DNA from: Azorinus chamasolen
Taxonomy: Eukaryota; Mollusca; Bivalvia; Cardiida; Solecurtidae
Reading direction: 5' to 3'
Length of the DNA: 64,000 bases
Assembly: GCA_963576725.1 (NCBI GenBank)
Contig: OY755241.1
Location: forward strand, 76,317,701-76,381,700
The position numbers and the translations under genes were made by a program. This document shows, piece after piece, positions 1 through 10,337 of this stretch. Numbering within the stretch: position 1 is the first letter of the stretch; each line of letters begins with the position of its first letter. The notes beneath the pieces were generated by a model. That model saw only the letters and a program-made list of their open reading frames with translations. It was not told the origin of the DNA and ran no database searches.

Positions 1-595
1 TTTTATGAAACTATATCCGAAACAAATACACTAATCTGTTATACTTTATCTGAAACAAAAGCATGGTAATTAACTTTTGTTAAACTCTGCTGAAACGGGG
101 AACTCTTTTGCAAATATGCCGATAAGAACACACACTTATTGCTCTAAAGATGTCGTTAACTCCTACATGAATTCAGCTGGGTTCAATACTATTGGTTTTG
201 ACAAACAGTAGGGAATCAGATCTATCACGAAGAAGCCAACACAGCGGATGAGATAACTGCTACAAGAGGGGTTTTGTGTGTGGATCCTCTCTGTTTGCTT
301 TGACGTCAAAAGACCCGTCTGCCTAATAAGTGTTCTAATTACGAGCGAAACAAAATTACTTTAGCTCAGCGGAATCCAGTGTGACTTACCACATATCCGT
401 TGGATGCCGCTAAATGTGCACTGTAGCTATGTCGTATTAGAAAGAAGGGACCTAGCTATGTGATAGTTCCGATGAAGTAAGCAGTACTAACTAAGACGAG
501 ACGAGAAATATGATTAAACTTTTCACCTCGAAAATATTGTACACGTTGGCATACAAAAACACCTCTCTTAAGCGACAACTTTGTAAATAAAGATG
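1..595. other. no recognisable gene
   Basis: I see no open frame of note and no clear repeat here. A palindromic TGACGTCA, the CRE-type octamer, lies near 301, but its context gives no reason to call a promoter. Confidence 0.4.
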
Positions 596-720
596 GAAGC
601 CTTTAAAAGTAGCTGAGCAGGAGCTTTCTGCATAACTTTCGTCCTGCATTAAGCTTCGATCAATGTACCTTCAATCCCCAGAATTAGACCAATAGTTGGT
701 AGGAGCTTTACTATACTGTA
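596..720. mobile_element. TA-family (F) MITE, right-half relic
   Basis: The segment holds the F-type palindrome arm (AGCTTTCTGCATAACTTT), then CCTGCATTAAGC and a right end reading TTTACTATACTGTA. The left half is not recognisable. It is a decayed non-autonomous element with no coding capacity. Confidence 0.5.
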
Positions 721-731
721 TATGGTTGTGG

Positions 732-945
732 TGTAACTCTTTACTTCAGAAACACACCATTGCAAACAGAGTATACCCAGATCAGACGGCTCCTATAGGA
801 GCTGTCTGTAAAGGGTCAGCTCTGTTTGCTAATAATGTAACATACATATGATTCTACAGTTTCTGCCATGTCTATGTGCAATTATAACAGTTGATCTTAT
901 CGATATCCATGGTGCCATTATTTCTTACATAAAGTGTATGGTTAA
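732..945 (+). mobile_element. TTAA family C MITE, degenerate
   Basis: The left end GTAACTCTTTACTTC and right end GTATGGTTAA are decayed family C termini. The middle has GCAAACAGAGTA, GATCAGACGGCTCCTATAGG and a partly lost right arm ending in CTCTGTTTGC. The C-specific right spacer (GATTCTACAGTTTCTGCCAT) is clear. No protein is encoded. Confidence 0.7.
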
Positions 946-1322
946 AGAGGAAGTCCCTACAATGAACGCATATTTTCAATAATGTCATCAAACTTAATAT
1001 TTGTTATGGTCATTCATTATTATGAAGATTGTCAATTGAAACTTGTATTGAACACAATGCCCCTGTGATGCCAAAACAACAACGTTTTCAAAAAAAAAAT
1101 ATTATCGACCTTGGTCGAACAGTTAACGACACTAAAACGCGAGCCGAATAAATACTAATGCATTGCCGAATAACATATCAAAAGTATGCAAGTTGTGTAT
1201 TCTTCGGTGTTTAGTCGATTGGTTTTCTTACGATATACTTCTTTTCAGCAAATAAACAAATGAGTTTTGTATATTTTAGGCACTTTTGAACACATGTCGA
1301 ATGTAGGGACTTCCCCTTTAAG
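942..1322. mobile_element. MITE with TTAAAG.GGAAGTCCCTACA inverted ends
   Basis: The ends TTAAAGAGGAAGTCCCTACA (942-961) and TGTAGGGACTTCCCCTTTAA (1302-1321) are inverted repeats about 20 bp long with one mismatch. The interior (1195-1260, CGATTGGTTTTCTTACGA) is also found at 46.55-46.69 kb, so this is a dispersed family. It abuts or overlaps the TTAA of the family C copy to its left. The superfamily is not assigned. Confidence 0.65.
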
Positions 1323-1648
1323 ACAATATAAATAATGTTCAGTTTTATGCCGCTATGCAGGACCTGACTGGCATTTGTACACAACAGGGATCAAGACGAG
1401 ACATTGATTAACTCGGTGTCTCATCAGGGTCCAGACAACTTGACACTCGAATAGTTGTTTCTCAAAAGCTACAACAAACCAGAAATAAGAAAATTCGCTC
1501 CGCATCAGACTTTGAGCAGATGTCATTTTTACAGGATGATATGAATTAAATCAAATAAATGGAATATAAATTTGAGTATTTGAAAGCAATATTGGTGACA
1601 TTTAAGATAATTAGAATTATAAATACAGTGCAACTCATGCTATTTATA

Positions 1649-1777
1649 CAGTAAAACCCTGCTAATGCGACCACCTAAAAGAGGTATAATTCTGGGTAGT
1701 AGAGGCAAGTGGTAGCTTAATGCAGGACAAAAGTAATGCAGAAAACTCCTAGATGAGCTTTCTGCATTACATGTAAT
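1649..1777 (+). mobile_element. F3 MITE, left portion
   Basis: The element starts at CAGTAAAACC after TA and carries the F3 terminal segment GCTAATGCGACCACCTAAAA. It runs through the palindrome arm and tip to GAGCTTTCTGCATTAC. The right half is missing and the sequence passes into an older repeat at about 1778. Confidence 0.75.
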
Positions 1778-2159
1778 AACTTTAAAACTGAAGGAGGAGT
1801 TTGTGACACCCAAATCTCCATGTTTCATGCCAAAATGACAAAAATACCCAAAGTATTATTGGAGATAATTCTGCAATGCCCTGTGATAAACACATTAAAG
1901 TTATGTCTTAAATATCTACCATGTGTGGTTATTTTGTACACTAAGTATACACCGAATAAGTTTAAGATTGAAGAAGAAACCAGCTCCACAAGTTACATGC
2001 CAAAAATATCCAAAGTTCAAGGGGAGATAATACTGCAATGCCCAGGGATAAACGAGTGAAAATTGCGTCTTGCACATCTACCATTCACGGTTATTATGTA
2101 TACCAAATATAAACTGAATAACTTTCAGATTCAGCATCTGATATCTCTGTCGGAGTCTG
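1778..2159 (+). repeat. mollusc-type dispersed repeat, tandem partial units
   Basis: Two diverged units share CAAAAATA.CCAAAGT, GGGAGATAAT.CTGCAATG and ATCTACCATT.A.GGTTATT. A third copy lies at 2618-2910 and ends with a run of GACCGACCAACC-type repeats and GGGGGTATAATAA. I recognise the style from bivalve genomes; the exact family name is not claimed. Short open frames here are incidental. Confidence 0.6.
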
Positions 2160-2617
2160 AGGACAGGGCTAAAGGGTAGGTACTTTGGACTATGTCTACA
2201 AGCATCTTTATTTATTTTTATTTCTTTAATTTTATTGTAGTTTTCTGCTAAGTCAATGAAATTAACTCATACTTAGGTAAGTTTGGAACTTGTATGAGTT
2301 ACTTCCCTTTGACTGTCGTACTGCCCTGTGCGATCTTATGACATTCTAATTTTTCATTGTAAATTTCTGTGATACATGTAAAATGGGCTCAGTGCTTTTT
2401 CCATAATAAATTATATTTTGCTGATCAATGAAACTATATGTGATATACTATTTATTTAAAATACTTTCTATTTTTACAGGTTTCTATTTTATAGGTTGTT
2501 TGTATGTATTGTTACTGGATAATCTGATTATGTCGGACAATAGCTTCAAAGCTAATGTTTATTTGTTGATGTAAACCGACTATAAATAAATATTATCTTA
2601 TCTTATCTTATCTATCT
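2160..2617 (+). mobile_element. 3' end of a non-LTR retrotransposon (probable)
   Basis: The segment ends TGTAAACCGACTATAAATAA followed by a pentanucleotide tail of TTATC units (2594-2617), typical of 5'-truncated LINE 3' ends. It separates two units of the surrounding dispersed repeat, as an insertion would. No reverse transcriptase sequence is present, so only an untranslated tail remains. Confidence 0.5.
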
Positions 2618-2911
2618 TAGATTGTAGGAGAAGTTCCCCACACTAATTCCCCATATTTCATACGAAAATGACAAAAATTAACAAAGTTCAAGGGGAGATA
2701 ATTCTGCAATGGCCAGCGATGAACACGTAAAAATTGCGACTTGCACATCTACCATTCATGGTTATTATTTATGCCAAATATAAATTCAGTAACTTTAAAA
2801 CTGAAAGAGTAGTTTGCGACACAAGCTACCTATGTTCAAATGCGGACAGACCGACCAACCAACCGCCCGACCGACCGACAGGATGATTCCAGTATACCCC
2901 CTAACACAAGT
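2618..2911 (+). repeat. mollusc-type dispersed repeat, third unit with tail
   Basis: Same family as 1778-2159, with AAGTTCAAGGGGAGATAATT and ACATCTACCATTCATGGTTA. It ends with a GGACAGACCGACCAACC-like run and AGTATACCCCCTAACAC. Its end GCGGGGGTATAATAATGGGG is the seed of the following 83-bp array. Confidence 0.6.
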
Positions 2912-3901
2912 TTGCGGGGGTATAATAATGGGGTTATCAAGTAATTAAAACTTATGGGATAATCAAGAACATCTTTTGTTCAAAGTTCAATCTTTTGCGG
3001 GGGTATAATAATGGGGTAATCAAGAAATTAAAACTTATGGGATAATCAAGAACATCTTTTGTTCAAAGTTCAATCTCTTGCGGGGGTATACTAATGGGGT
3101 GTTCAAGAAATTAAAACTTATGGGATAATCAAGAACATCTTTTGTTCAAAGTTCAATCTTTTGCGGGGGTATAATAATGGGGTGTTCAAGAAATTAAAAC
3201 TTATTGGATAATCAAGAACATCTTTTGTTCAAAGTTCAATCTTTTTCGGGGGTATAATAATGGGGTTATCAAGAAATTAAAACTTATGGGATAATCAAGA
3301 ACATCTTTTATTCAAAGTTCAATATCTTGCGGGGGTATAATAATGGGGTGTTCAAGAAAATTTTTTAAAACTTATGGGATAATCAAGAACATCTTTTGTT
3401 CAAAGTTCAATCTTTTGCGGGGGTATAATAATGGGGTTATCAAGAAATTAAAACTTATGGGATAATCAAAAACATCTTTTGTTCAAAGTTCAATCTTTTT
3501 CGGGGGTATAATAATGGGGTTATCAAGAAATTAAAACGTATGGGATAATCCAGAACATCTTTTGTTCAAAGTTCAATCTCTTGCGGGGGTATAATAATGG
3601 GGTGTTCAAGAAATTTAAACTTATGGGATAATCAAGAACATCTTTTGTTCAAAGTTCAATCTTTTGCTGGGGTATAATAATAGGGTGTTCAAGAAATTAA
3701 AACTTATGGGATAATCAAGAACATCTTTTGTTCAAAGTTCAATCTTTTGCGGGGGTATAATAATGGGGCTATCAAGAAATTAAAACTTATGGGATAATCC
3801 AGAACATCTTTTGTTCAAAGTTCAATATTTTTCGGGGGTATAATAATGGGGTTATTAAGAAATTAAAACTTATGGGATAATCAAAAACATCTTTTGTTCA
3901 A
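2912..3901 (+). repeat. 83-bp tandem array, 12 units
   Basis: Units begin at CGGGGGTATAATAATGGGG at 2915, 2998, 3081, 3164, 3247, 3330, 3418, 3501, 3584, 3667, 3750 and 3833. Spacing is 83 bp throughout, except for one 88-bp unit with five extra T/A. Each unit continues AAATTAAAACTTATGGGATA and AACATCTTTTGTTCAAAGTT. Units are over 90 percent alike by eye, so the array is young. No long open frame. Confidence 0.95.
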
Positions 3902-4949
3902 ATGTATTTGCAAAATTTAATTAGACCTCATGCAGCCGAACTCTTTTTCTGTCGAAGAAATTGTACTTCTTGCACTTATAAAAATTTATTGGCAATTTCA
4001 CTTCTAAACCTAAATTCAGGGATGGATGGATGGTGTTACATATAAACATAATGTTAATGCTTCTAAAAGGGTTAAACAGTCACTAAGAAATAATGTAAAG
4101 CGGAAACGATTTTTCTCATTTGTCTTTTTTGTGAAGATTGTTCAAAATAGTTTGTTACAAAGAACACTGTATTAACTCTTCACCACATACAAGCTCTTCC
4201 ATTTAGATATGTATGGGGTGCAAGAAGGCACTTTCAAATTTGGCAACCCACCCATAGAAGTTTTTTTACTAATGCACAAACCAATTAGTACCATCTTTTC
4301 TGCGAATTCTATCCATGCATAGCTATTTTTTAAAGTGACCCCCACCACAGTACATATTTAAATAGAACTGGTACTGCCCTAAGTAACTAGTGAGTGAGTG
4401 AGTGGGTTGGGTTTTACGGCACCGCGACACTAAGTAACTAGTGAGTTCTTATACCAGAAGCCATGTCATCATTAAATAATATCCAAAGCAACAAAAATAA
4501 GGACATACCGCCTGTTCTGGGGATTTCTTTATATGCCCCTTCTGGCCCCTTTGCTCCCTCTGCTCGCTGAATCTTTTAAGTAGTGTATTTAAACTGTCTT
4601 TGTCAGCTGTGAAAAAATGTGAAAATCATGAGTACACTACTGGCAAATACATAAAAAAGAAATGTGCAAACAGTTTGGATCCAGATAAGAGAATGAGTAA
4701 GTAAGCATCCCATATGTTTGAGAATTGAGAAATAATCTACTTTGAGAATAGCTGCATGAAAAAAAGATATTTTTATCAGGAAATTAAATACTCTGTGTGC
4801 TTATTACTATTGTATTATGAATGAAAAAACTATCAACACTTAACTATAACAATACAAACTGATTTGCATGAGTTTTCATCAAAGCAAATATTTGCCAACT
4901 TATACACACCCATCAATACATACAACCCTTTCATTCATGAATATTTATG
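3902..4949. other. mostly featureless; short relic at 4386-4440
   Basis: No gene or intact element is seen. At 4386-4430 is GAGTGAGTGAGTGGGTTGGG followed by TTTTACGGCACC, which resembles the head of an abundant mollusc short repeat. TAAGTAACTAGTGAGT flanks it on both sides (about 4379 and 4432), which could be a target duplication. A weak E'-like fragment (GCAAACAGTTTGGATCC) is at about 4667. Confidence 0.45.
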
Positions 4950-5040
4950 TAAGAAAGCAAGCAGGGCAGGGCCTGATCAGAAGACTCCTATAAAAGCCAT
5001 CTTATCTGGGTTGACTCTGTTTGCAAAGGCGCAGAAAGAC
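4950..5040. mobile_element. TTAA-family hairpin relic
   Basis: A decayed central palindrome: GCAGGGCAGGGCCTGATCAG, a tip near TCCTATAAAAG, then CATCTTATCTGGGT and CTCTGTTTGCAAAGGCG. The terminal TTAA sequences are not recognisable. Confidence 0.55.
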
Positions 5041-5364
5041 TGGTTCATTCGATTCTATTGACGAATTATGACACGTTTGTAAATGTTATTTGTTAAAACT
5101 ATTGTGATAAAATAAAGCATTTTATAAATAGGAGAAAATGCTCTATTTATCGCAAAGGTTTAAAAGAACTATACAAATATAAATGTTCCTTTTACGTTGT
5201 AAATAATCCTGTTTGATATATTGATTCAAAGAGGTGGGGTCTTAAACTAGTCTAGGACAGACTATGTGTTGCTAAGCTTACGTGGTGACAGCAGATTGCT
5301 AGCTGCTTCCTTACTTTTACTTATTCGTCTTTGAGATCTTATTGTAAATACATTTTATGTTTCT

Positions 5365-5518
5365 TAACCCTTTATCTGACATAGACACATTTTCATGTAT
5401 TTGCAAACAGAGTAGACATAAATCAGATGGCTCCTGTAGGACCCGTCTCATCGGGCAGAATGTAAGCAAACTGTATAGAAATGATGTTTGCATCATGCTC
5501 TATCATAATTGCTTAACC
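5365..5518 (+). mobile_element. TTAA-family MITE, shortened
   Basis: The left end TTAACCCTTTATCTGACATA is followed by GCAAACAGAGTAGACATAAA, a tip at GGCTCCTGTAGGA, and a decayed right arm ending GTAAGCAAACTG. It ends near GCTTAA at 5511-5516. Probably an internally deleted family A or C copy. Confidence 0.55.
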
Positions 5519-5707
5519 AATCTGGGTCCATGCTGATAAAGGTTTTAGTTGAGTCTGAGTTTCGTTCTCAAGCTTTTGATTGGTCAGATTTGAGTTCTCA
5601 AGCTTTTGATTGGTCAGATTTGAGCCTTTGGCTCAAATCTGACCAATCAAAAGTTTGAGAACGATCTCAGGCTCAACTAAAAGCTTTATAAGCATGGACC
5701 CTGGATT
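5519..5707. repeat. long imperfect hairpin with duplicated arm segment
   Basis: AATCTGGGTCCATGCTGATA (5519) pairs with TTATAAGCATGGACCCTGGA (about 5687). The arms converge on TTTGAGCCTTTGGCTCAAA at about 5620-5638. The left arm has a direct duplication of TTCTCAAGCTTTTGATTGG that the right arm lacks. Each arm carries GATTGGTCAG or its complement, an inverted CCAAT-type motif. Confidence 0.8.
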
Positions 5708-5739
5708 CTTGTTGAACTCTGTCATGGGAACCAAAAAAC

Positions 5740-6560
5740 TGTTAAACATTACTACTCCAAAATCGGTGATAAGAATTGAATGATATTTGATAGGAATAGT
5801 CTTCGTGTGACCCTCTACCAAACTTCTAAAATTATGTTGATATCTCAGTAAACATGGTCACCAGCTGGCGGAGCTAGATTTCCTTATATAACTTTAAAGA
5901 AGACCTTAAAAATCTTCTTCTTCATGGCCGGTAGTCCAATTTGAATATTATTTAGTAGGAAAAGTGGCCTGGTGGTTTTTTATCAAAATTGCTGAAACCA
6001 TGTTGAATTATCAAAAATCAAAACATTGCTAATAGGGGCGGGGTAAGATTTCCTTATATAAAAATATAGAAAACCTTTAAAAATATAGAAAACCTTTAAA
6101 AAATATTCTGCTCAACACCGGTGGTTCAAAATGAATGGCAGTTGGCAGGAATAGTTATCCTTTATCAAAATTGCTTAAACCATGTTGATATTTGAAGAAA
6201 AAAAACATTGGCCATAATGGACGGAACTAAATTTCCTTCAATGAATATTGGGAAAACTTTAAAAAATGTTCTTGCAAAAAACCAATGGTGATTCTGTATC
6301 AAACAAGCTCTGACAAATTTTGTCATCTGCAAACGTTGTTATCGGAAAAACCACGTCCACCATGAGTGGGGTTAATGTCCTTATATGATTATTAGCGAAA
6401 AAGTTATTATCTTCCTCAATACTGATGGTTCAATTTGAATGGGTTTTTGGTAGAAATAGTCATCTGTTGAGCATATTGAGAACTAATTACGACTACGATG
6501 CATTTTTAACAAACTGAATAATCTTCATATCTGGAGATCATTGTGCCTATCTCTATCTAG
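5740..6560. repeat. diverged tandem repeat block of about 170-190 bp units
   Basis: About four diverged units share AAACCATGTTGA, GGCGGAGCTAGATTTCCTTA, a stretch of A/T with AAAACTTTAAAAAT.TTCTT, and GGTTCAATTTGAA. This matches a repeat style I associate with mollusc genomes. No coding potential. Confidence 0.7.
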
Positions 6561-6793
6561 TGCAGTTGAGCGATATAGGGTCATAATGGCCCTCTTGTTT
6601 TTCTTTCTGTCCTTACAAACAATTGATTTGTTCTTTGGACTCTACAAATCAAAAAAAGAAGAATATTCACGAAGTCGTGAATTATTTTATAAATATTAAT
6701 GAGGTAAACGCTTAATCAAGTGTAGGTGGCTAGGAAGCTGTCGTGCGGCTATCGCGTAGTCAGAAAAACCCTCTAAAACCTGACGTTCAATTG

Positions 6794-6956
6794 CATAAAT
6801 ATCGGTCTTGATAACAGCTGGCAGTTTAATGGAGGGTGAAAGTCATGCAGAAAACTCCTCTTTGAGTTTTGTGCACGACTTTAACCCTGCATTCAGCATC
6901 CACCTGCCTAAATGTATCTAAATTCGTCTCTGTTCCGGTTTATAGGGGTTTTACTA
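6794..6956. mobile_element. F5-like MITE, right end preserved
   Basis: GGGTGAAAGTCATGCAGAAA and GCACGACTTTAACCCTGCAT are palindrome arms. The right end is TCCGGTTTATAGGGGTTTTA followed by CTATA. The left end is eroded. Confidence 0.6.
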
Positions 6957-7086
6957 TATATTCCTGATTCTTTATATTGTCAATAGTTTTTGTAACACCA
7001 CACATGGATATAGATCCCTTTTACTTATACAGTCAACCCTGTGTGCAGCGACCATCAAAATATTTGATTTCTACATCCTGCATTAG

Positions 7087-7293
7087 CTCTGTCGCTGACA
7101 AATGTTGTTATCTGCAAACTTTGTCATCAGCTACAAATTTCCAATTTTTATTTTTCTTCATGTTTGTTTCAAGACGCTGTCACAGTAACAAACAGTTTGG
7201 ATCATATGAGACACCAAGTTACTCGGCATCTCATCTGGATCTAAACTATTTGCATAGATAATCACAGATGCGACATTGGCAGCGAAAGAGTTA
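7087..7293 (-). mobile_element. TTAA family E MITE, reverse copy
   Basis: The left end CTGTCGCTGACAAATG and right end GGCAGCGAAAGAGTTAA match the family E termini seen intact at 52.08-52.28 kb. The central palindrome reads AACAGTTTGGATCATATGAG, a tip at CAAGTTACTCGG, and CATCTGGATCTAAACTATTT. Left TTAA is lost. Confidence 0.65.
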
Positions 7294-7758
7294 ATACCCC
7301 AACTTGCTCTTTAACACCCCATGTTTATTCAGTACAGGGTCGCTATAGACTGGTTCGTCTGTAGGATTTTACTATTAATACATTTTTATGAAACTACCAG
7401 GCCTTTTCATGGCAATTTTGGAAAAAATCAGTTTAATAACTGGGACTTTTTTCGCCAGTAAAACTCAATGATTTTGAAAGCATTTTTCGTCCGATTTTAA
7501 AATGTGCTCTATTTTCAGCATTTTAATAAAACATTGGTCTCTTAATGGGTCTTTTCCCCCAATTGGTAAAGTGTTACCTAATTTCCACTGAGAATAAATC
7601 GCTTTAATGGATCCGGCAGACACCAGAAAGGGCCTGACTACTTTATGACTACTGTATAATTATCCTTGTTTGCTTAATGTGTTGATGCAGGTTAATTTTT
7701 ATAACGTTTATTTTACATTATTTGTTCTGCTGAAATCTATGCACAGCGACAACCGAAA
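7294..7758. other. F relics and unassigned sequence
   Basis: A terminal fragment of an F element (TAGGATTTTACTATTA, about 7362) follows the E copy. From 7380 to 7758 no gene or structured element is recognised. Confidence 0.35.
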
Positions 7759-7832
7759 TTAACCATTTCCCTGTGCTATGTTTATTCCAAATTTCAAAAC
7801 CTACTGAATATTCGTGGACAAAATAATTATAA
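7759..7832 (-). mobile_element. TTAA family A end joined to F relic
   Basis: TTAACCATTTCCCTGTGCTA and CTACTGAATATTCGTGGACA are the family A distal end in reverse orientation. At about 7833 it passes directly into CCCCTATAAACCGGATTG, an F-type terminal fragment, and then the F palindrome arm at 7866-7935. Confidence 0.55.
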
Positions 7833-7937
7833 TAACCCCTATAAACCGGATTGTTAGAAGATTTAAGCTCCTTTGGCAGCTTTCTGCATGACTTAATGCC
7901 AGCAGCCTTAGCCAATAAACTCCCTGACCCCATACAC

Positions 7938-8785
7938 AGGTGTAGACCTAGATCAGAGGGACCTACTATAGGAGTCTGGGTGTAGACCTAGATCAGAGGG
8001 ACCCACTCTAGGAGTCTGGGTGTAGACCTAGATCAGAGGGATCCTCTCTAAGAGTCTGGGTGTAGACCTAGATCAGAGGGATCCTCTAAGAGTCTGGGTG
8101 TAGACCTAGATCATAGGGACCCACTCTAGGAGTCTGGGTGTAGACCTATATAAGAGGGACCCACTCTAGGAGTCTGGGTGTAGACCTAGCTCAGAGGGAT
8201 CCTCTAAGAGTCTGGGTGTAGACCTAGATCAGAGGGACCCACTCTAGGAGTCTGGGTGTAGACCTAGATAAGAGGGACCCACTCTAGGAGTCTGGGTGTA
8301 GACCTAGCTCAGAGGGATCCTCTAAGAGTCTGGGTGTAGACCTAGATCAGAGGGATCCTCTAAGAGTCTGGGTGTAGACCTAGATCATAGGGACCCACTC
8401 TAGGAGTCTGGGTGTAGACCTATATAAGAGGGACCCACTCTAGGAGTCTGGGTGTAGACCTAGCTCAGAGGGATCCTCTCTAGGAGTCTTGGTGTAGACC
8501 TAGATCAGAGGGAATCTCTGGGAGTCTGGGTGTAGACCTAGATCAGATGGATCCTTTAGGAGTCGGGGTGTAGACCTAGATCAGAGGGATCCTCTAAAAG
8601 TATTCGTGTAAAACTAGATCCGAGGGATCCCCTAGAAGTCTGGATGTAGATCTAGATCCGAGGGATCCTCTAGGAGTATTGGTGTAGACTTAGATCAGGG
8701 GGACCCTCTCTAGGAGTTTGGGTGTAGACCTAGATGAGAGGGATCCTCTCTAGGATTCTGGGTGTAGACCTAGATCAGAGAAGCC
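7938..8785 (+). repeat. 36-40-bp minisatellite, about 21 units
   Basis: The unit reads GGTGTAGACCTAGATCAGAG then GGA(C/T)CC(A/T)CTCTAGGAGTCTG. Most units are 40 bp and some 36 bp. GACC-AGATCAGAGGG and CTCTAGGAG resemble one arm and tip of the TTAA-family hairpin, so the array probably grew from such an arm. The 3' units are more diverged than the central ones. Confidence 0.9.
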
Positions 8786-9068
8786 CTGTTATCAAGGTCT
8801 GCACTGTTTGCTACATCAATGTATATTAACGGATTTCTTGGAACCCCTTGCATACAAATTAAACCAGTTCCAAATTTCAGTTTGAACGAATTCATTCGTA
8901 TAAAATATGGGAGATAAGACCGGCATTGAGACTAGTTTGAACATCCTGTGTAGAGGTGATTTACTATAGACTAAATAGTGGTTGCTTTCTTGTTGGTTTG
9001 TATTTAACCATTTTTGAATACGTTAAGCCTGCTAGGTCGATCAACAGATAAAGGTGTGCAGTCGAGTA
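8786..9068. other. no recognisable feature
   Basis: AT-rich sequence with no open frame of interest. GTTTGCTACATCAATGTATA at 8808 may be the worn end of a TTAA-family element. Confidence 0.35.
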
Positions 9069-9248
9069 CAGTAGAGCTCTTTAATAAGCTGTCATTAATT
9101 TATTGAACAAATGAATCCCCTAAACCCTAAGCCTGCTTAATGTAAGGCAAAAGTAATGCAAAAAGCTCCAAGCGTTGCATTAAGCTACAACCTGTCTTAC
9201 AGACCAATAATTAGACATTTTTATGACTACTCAAGGCAGGTTCTACTG
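9069..9248 (+). mobile_element. F2 MITE, full length
   Basis: CAGTAGAGCTC after TA at the left and GGCAGGTTCTACTG before TA at the right form F2 terminal repeats. The palindrome arms are CTTAATGTAAGGCAAAAGTA and GCATTAAGCTACAACCTGTC. About 180 bp; no coding capacity. Confidence 0.75.
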
Positions 9249-9621
9249 TACTATGCTGTGGCTCCTCTTTAGAATTGTCTCGATGAGACTAGTCTAAGGA
9301 GTGCTCAGTTGTTGGATATATAAAGGAACTTTTCCGAAATTGTTCAAATTTACGCATCTTGTATGACGCCTTCGAATGGGCGTCTTAATGTGTGTGACGT
9401 GGGTTGCTATTTTATTTCCTGTTAGTAATGAGACAATTATTATTTTCAAACAGTGTGGATCCAGATCAAGCGCCGAATGTGTCGGTTTCTGAAGATGCTC
9501 TGATATTGATGCCTCTAAAAATAAACAACAAGGAGAAGATGTGATTATTTCTTACATGAATATTCATCGAGTAAAGGGTTAGTCCTGATCCCGGCTTAGT
9601 TCCAAATGAGACGCCCATCTA

Positions 9622-10054
9622 CAATGCTGTTTGACACTTGGGCATTAATCATTCTCTTGCTGAATTTTAAAATACATTGCTCCTTCTTTACCCATGCCCT
9701 GTTGTATATTTATATATATATATATATATATCTTCACTGTGTACACATATTTCGCTATGCAGTCACTGCTGTGGAGTGCACTGGTTGCACAATCAACTTG
9801 TAGATAGTGCGGACCATGATGAGACAGATCCTGCAAGAGCTGTCTCATTTGGGTCTTCACTATTTACATGTAGGTATATTGACGTGAATAGCAAACGAAG
9901 GGTTACTATCCTGCAGGAGCTGCCTCATCTGGGTCTTCACTATTTACAGGTAGGTATATTGACTTGAATAGCAAGCGATCGGTTAATATCTCATCTGGGT
10001 CTTCACTATTTACAGGTAGGTATATTGACGCGAATAGCAAGCGAAGCGTTAATT
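9622..10054 (+). mobile_element. TTAA family D MITE with right end amplified three times
   Basis: CATTCTCTTGCTGAATTTTA begins the D-type body (a D copy at 25.06 kb is intact). A TA microsatellite lies at 9710-9730, then CTGTGGAGTGCACTGGTTGC. The right terminal stretch, GGGTCTTCACTATTTACAGG to AATAGCAAGCGAAGGGTTAA, appears at about 9842-9906, 9925-9986 and 9994-10053 with small changes. The tandem growth of a terminus is unusual. Confidence 0.75.
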
Positions 10055-10152
10055 TAGAACTCGCACCAGATTCAAATACAAGTAAATACTATTTTTTATA
10101 ACGGGGTAAGAGTTAAATTGTTTGACAAGCTCTTATGTTAACTGTTAGTCAT

Positions 10153-10236
10153 TAACCTATTCTCTCATTGACAACTTTTGGTGCCTCTGTAAAAGTCACT
10201 CTCTGAGACCATTGCAAATCTGATTCTCTTGTGTTG
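10153..10236 (+). mobile_element. TTAA family B MITE, left-end relic
   Basis: TTAACCTATTCTCTCATTGA, then GCCTCTGTAAAAGTCACT and GAGACCATTGCAAAT, is the left side of family B up to the start of the palindrome. The rest is absent. Confidence 0.6.
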
Positions 10237-10265
10237 ATTTAGAGAGAGAAAACAACATGCAAAAC

Positions 10266-10329
10266 ACTTATCTAGATTCGAACCGGAGATCTTTGATACT
10301 CATACGCGTTACCACTGAGCTATTAAACT
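10266..10329 (-). pseudogene. tRNA-like sequence (degenerate)
   Basis: On the minus strand a TAGCTCAGTGG A-box (10312-10322) and a GGTTCGAATC B-box (10275-10284) are about 28 bp apart, as in a tRNA gene. The D stem and the ends do not pair well. I call it a tRNA pseudogene or SINE head, not a working tRNA. Confidence 0.5.
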
Positions 10330-10337
10330 ACATGTAA

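Noticed and set aside
2912..3901. CRISPR-like regular repeats
   Set aside because: The units are contiguous 83-bp tandem copies without unique spacers, in a eukaryotic repeat context.
7938..8785. CRISPR-like short repeats of about 40 bp
   Set aside because: The whole unit is repeated; there are no unique spacers. It is a minisatellite.
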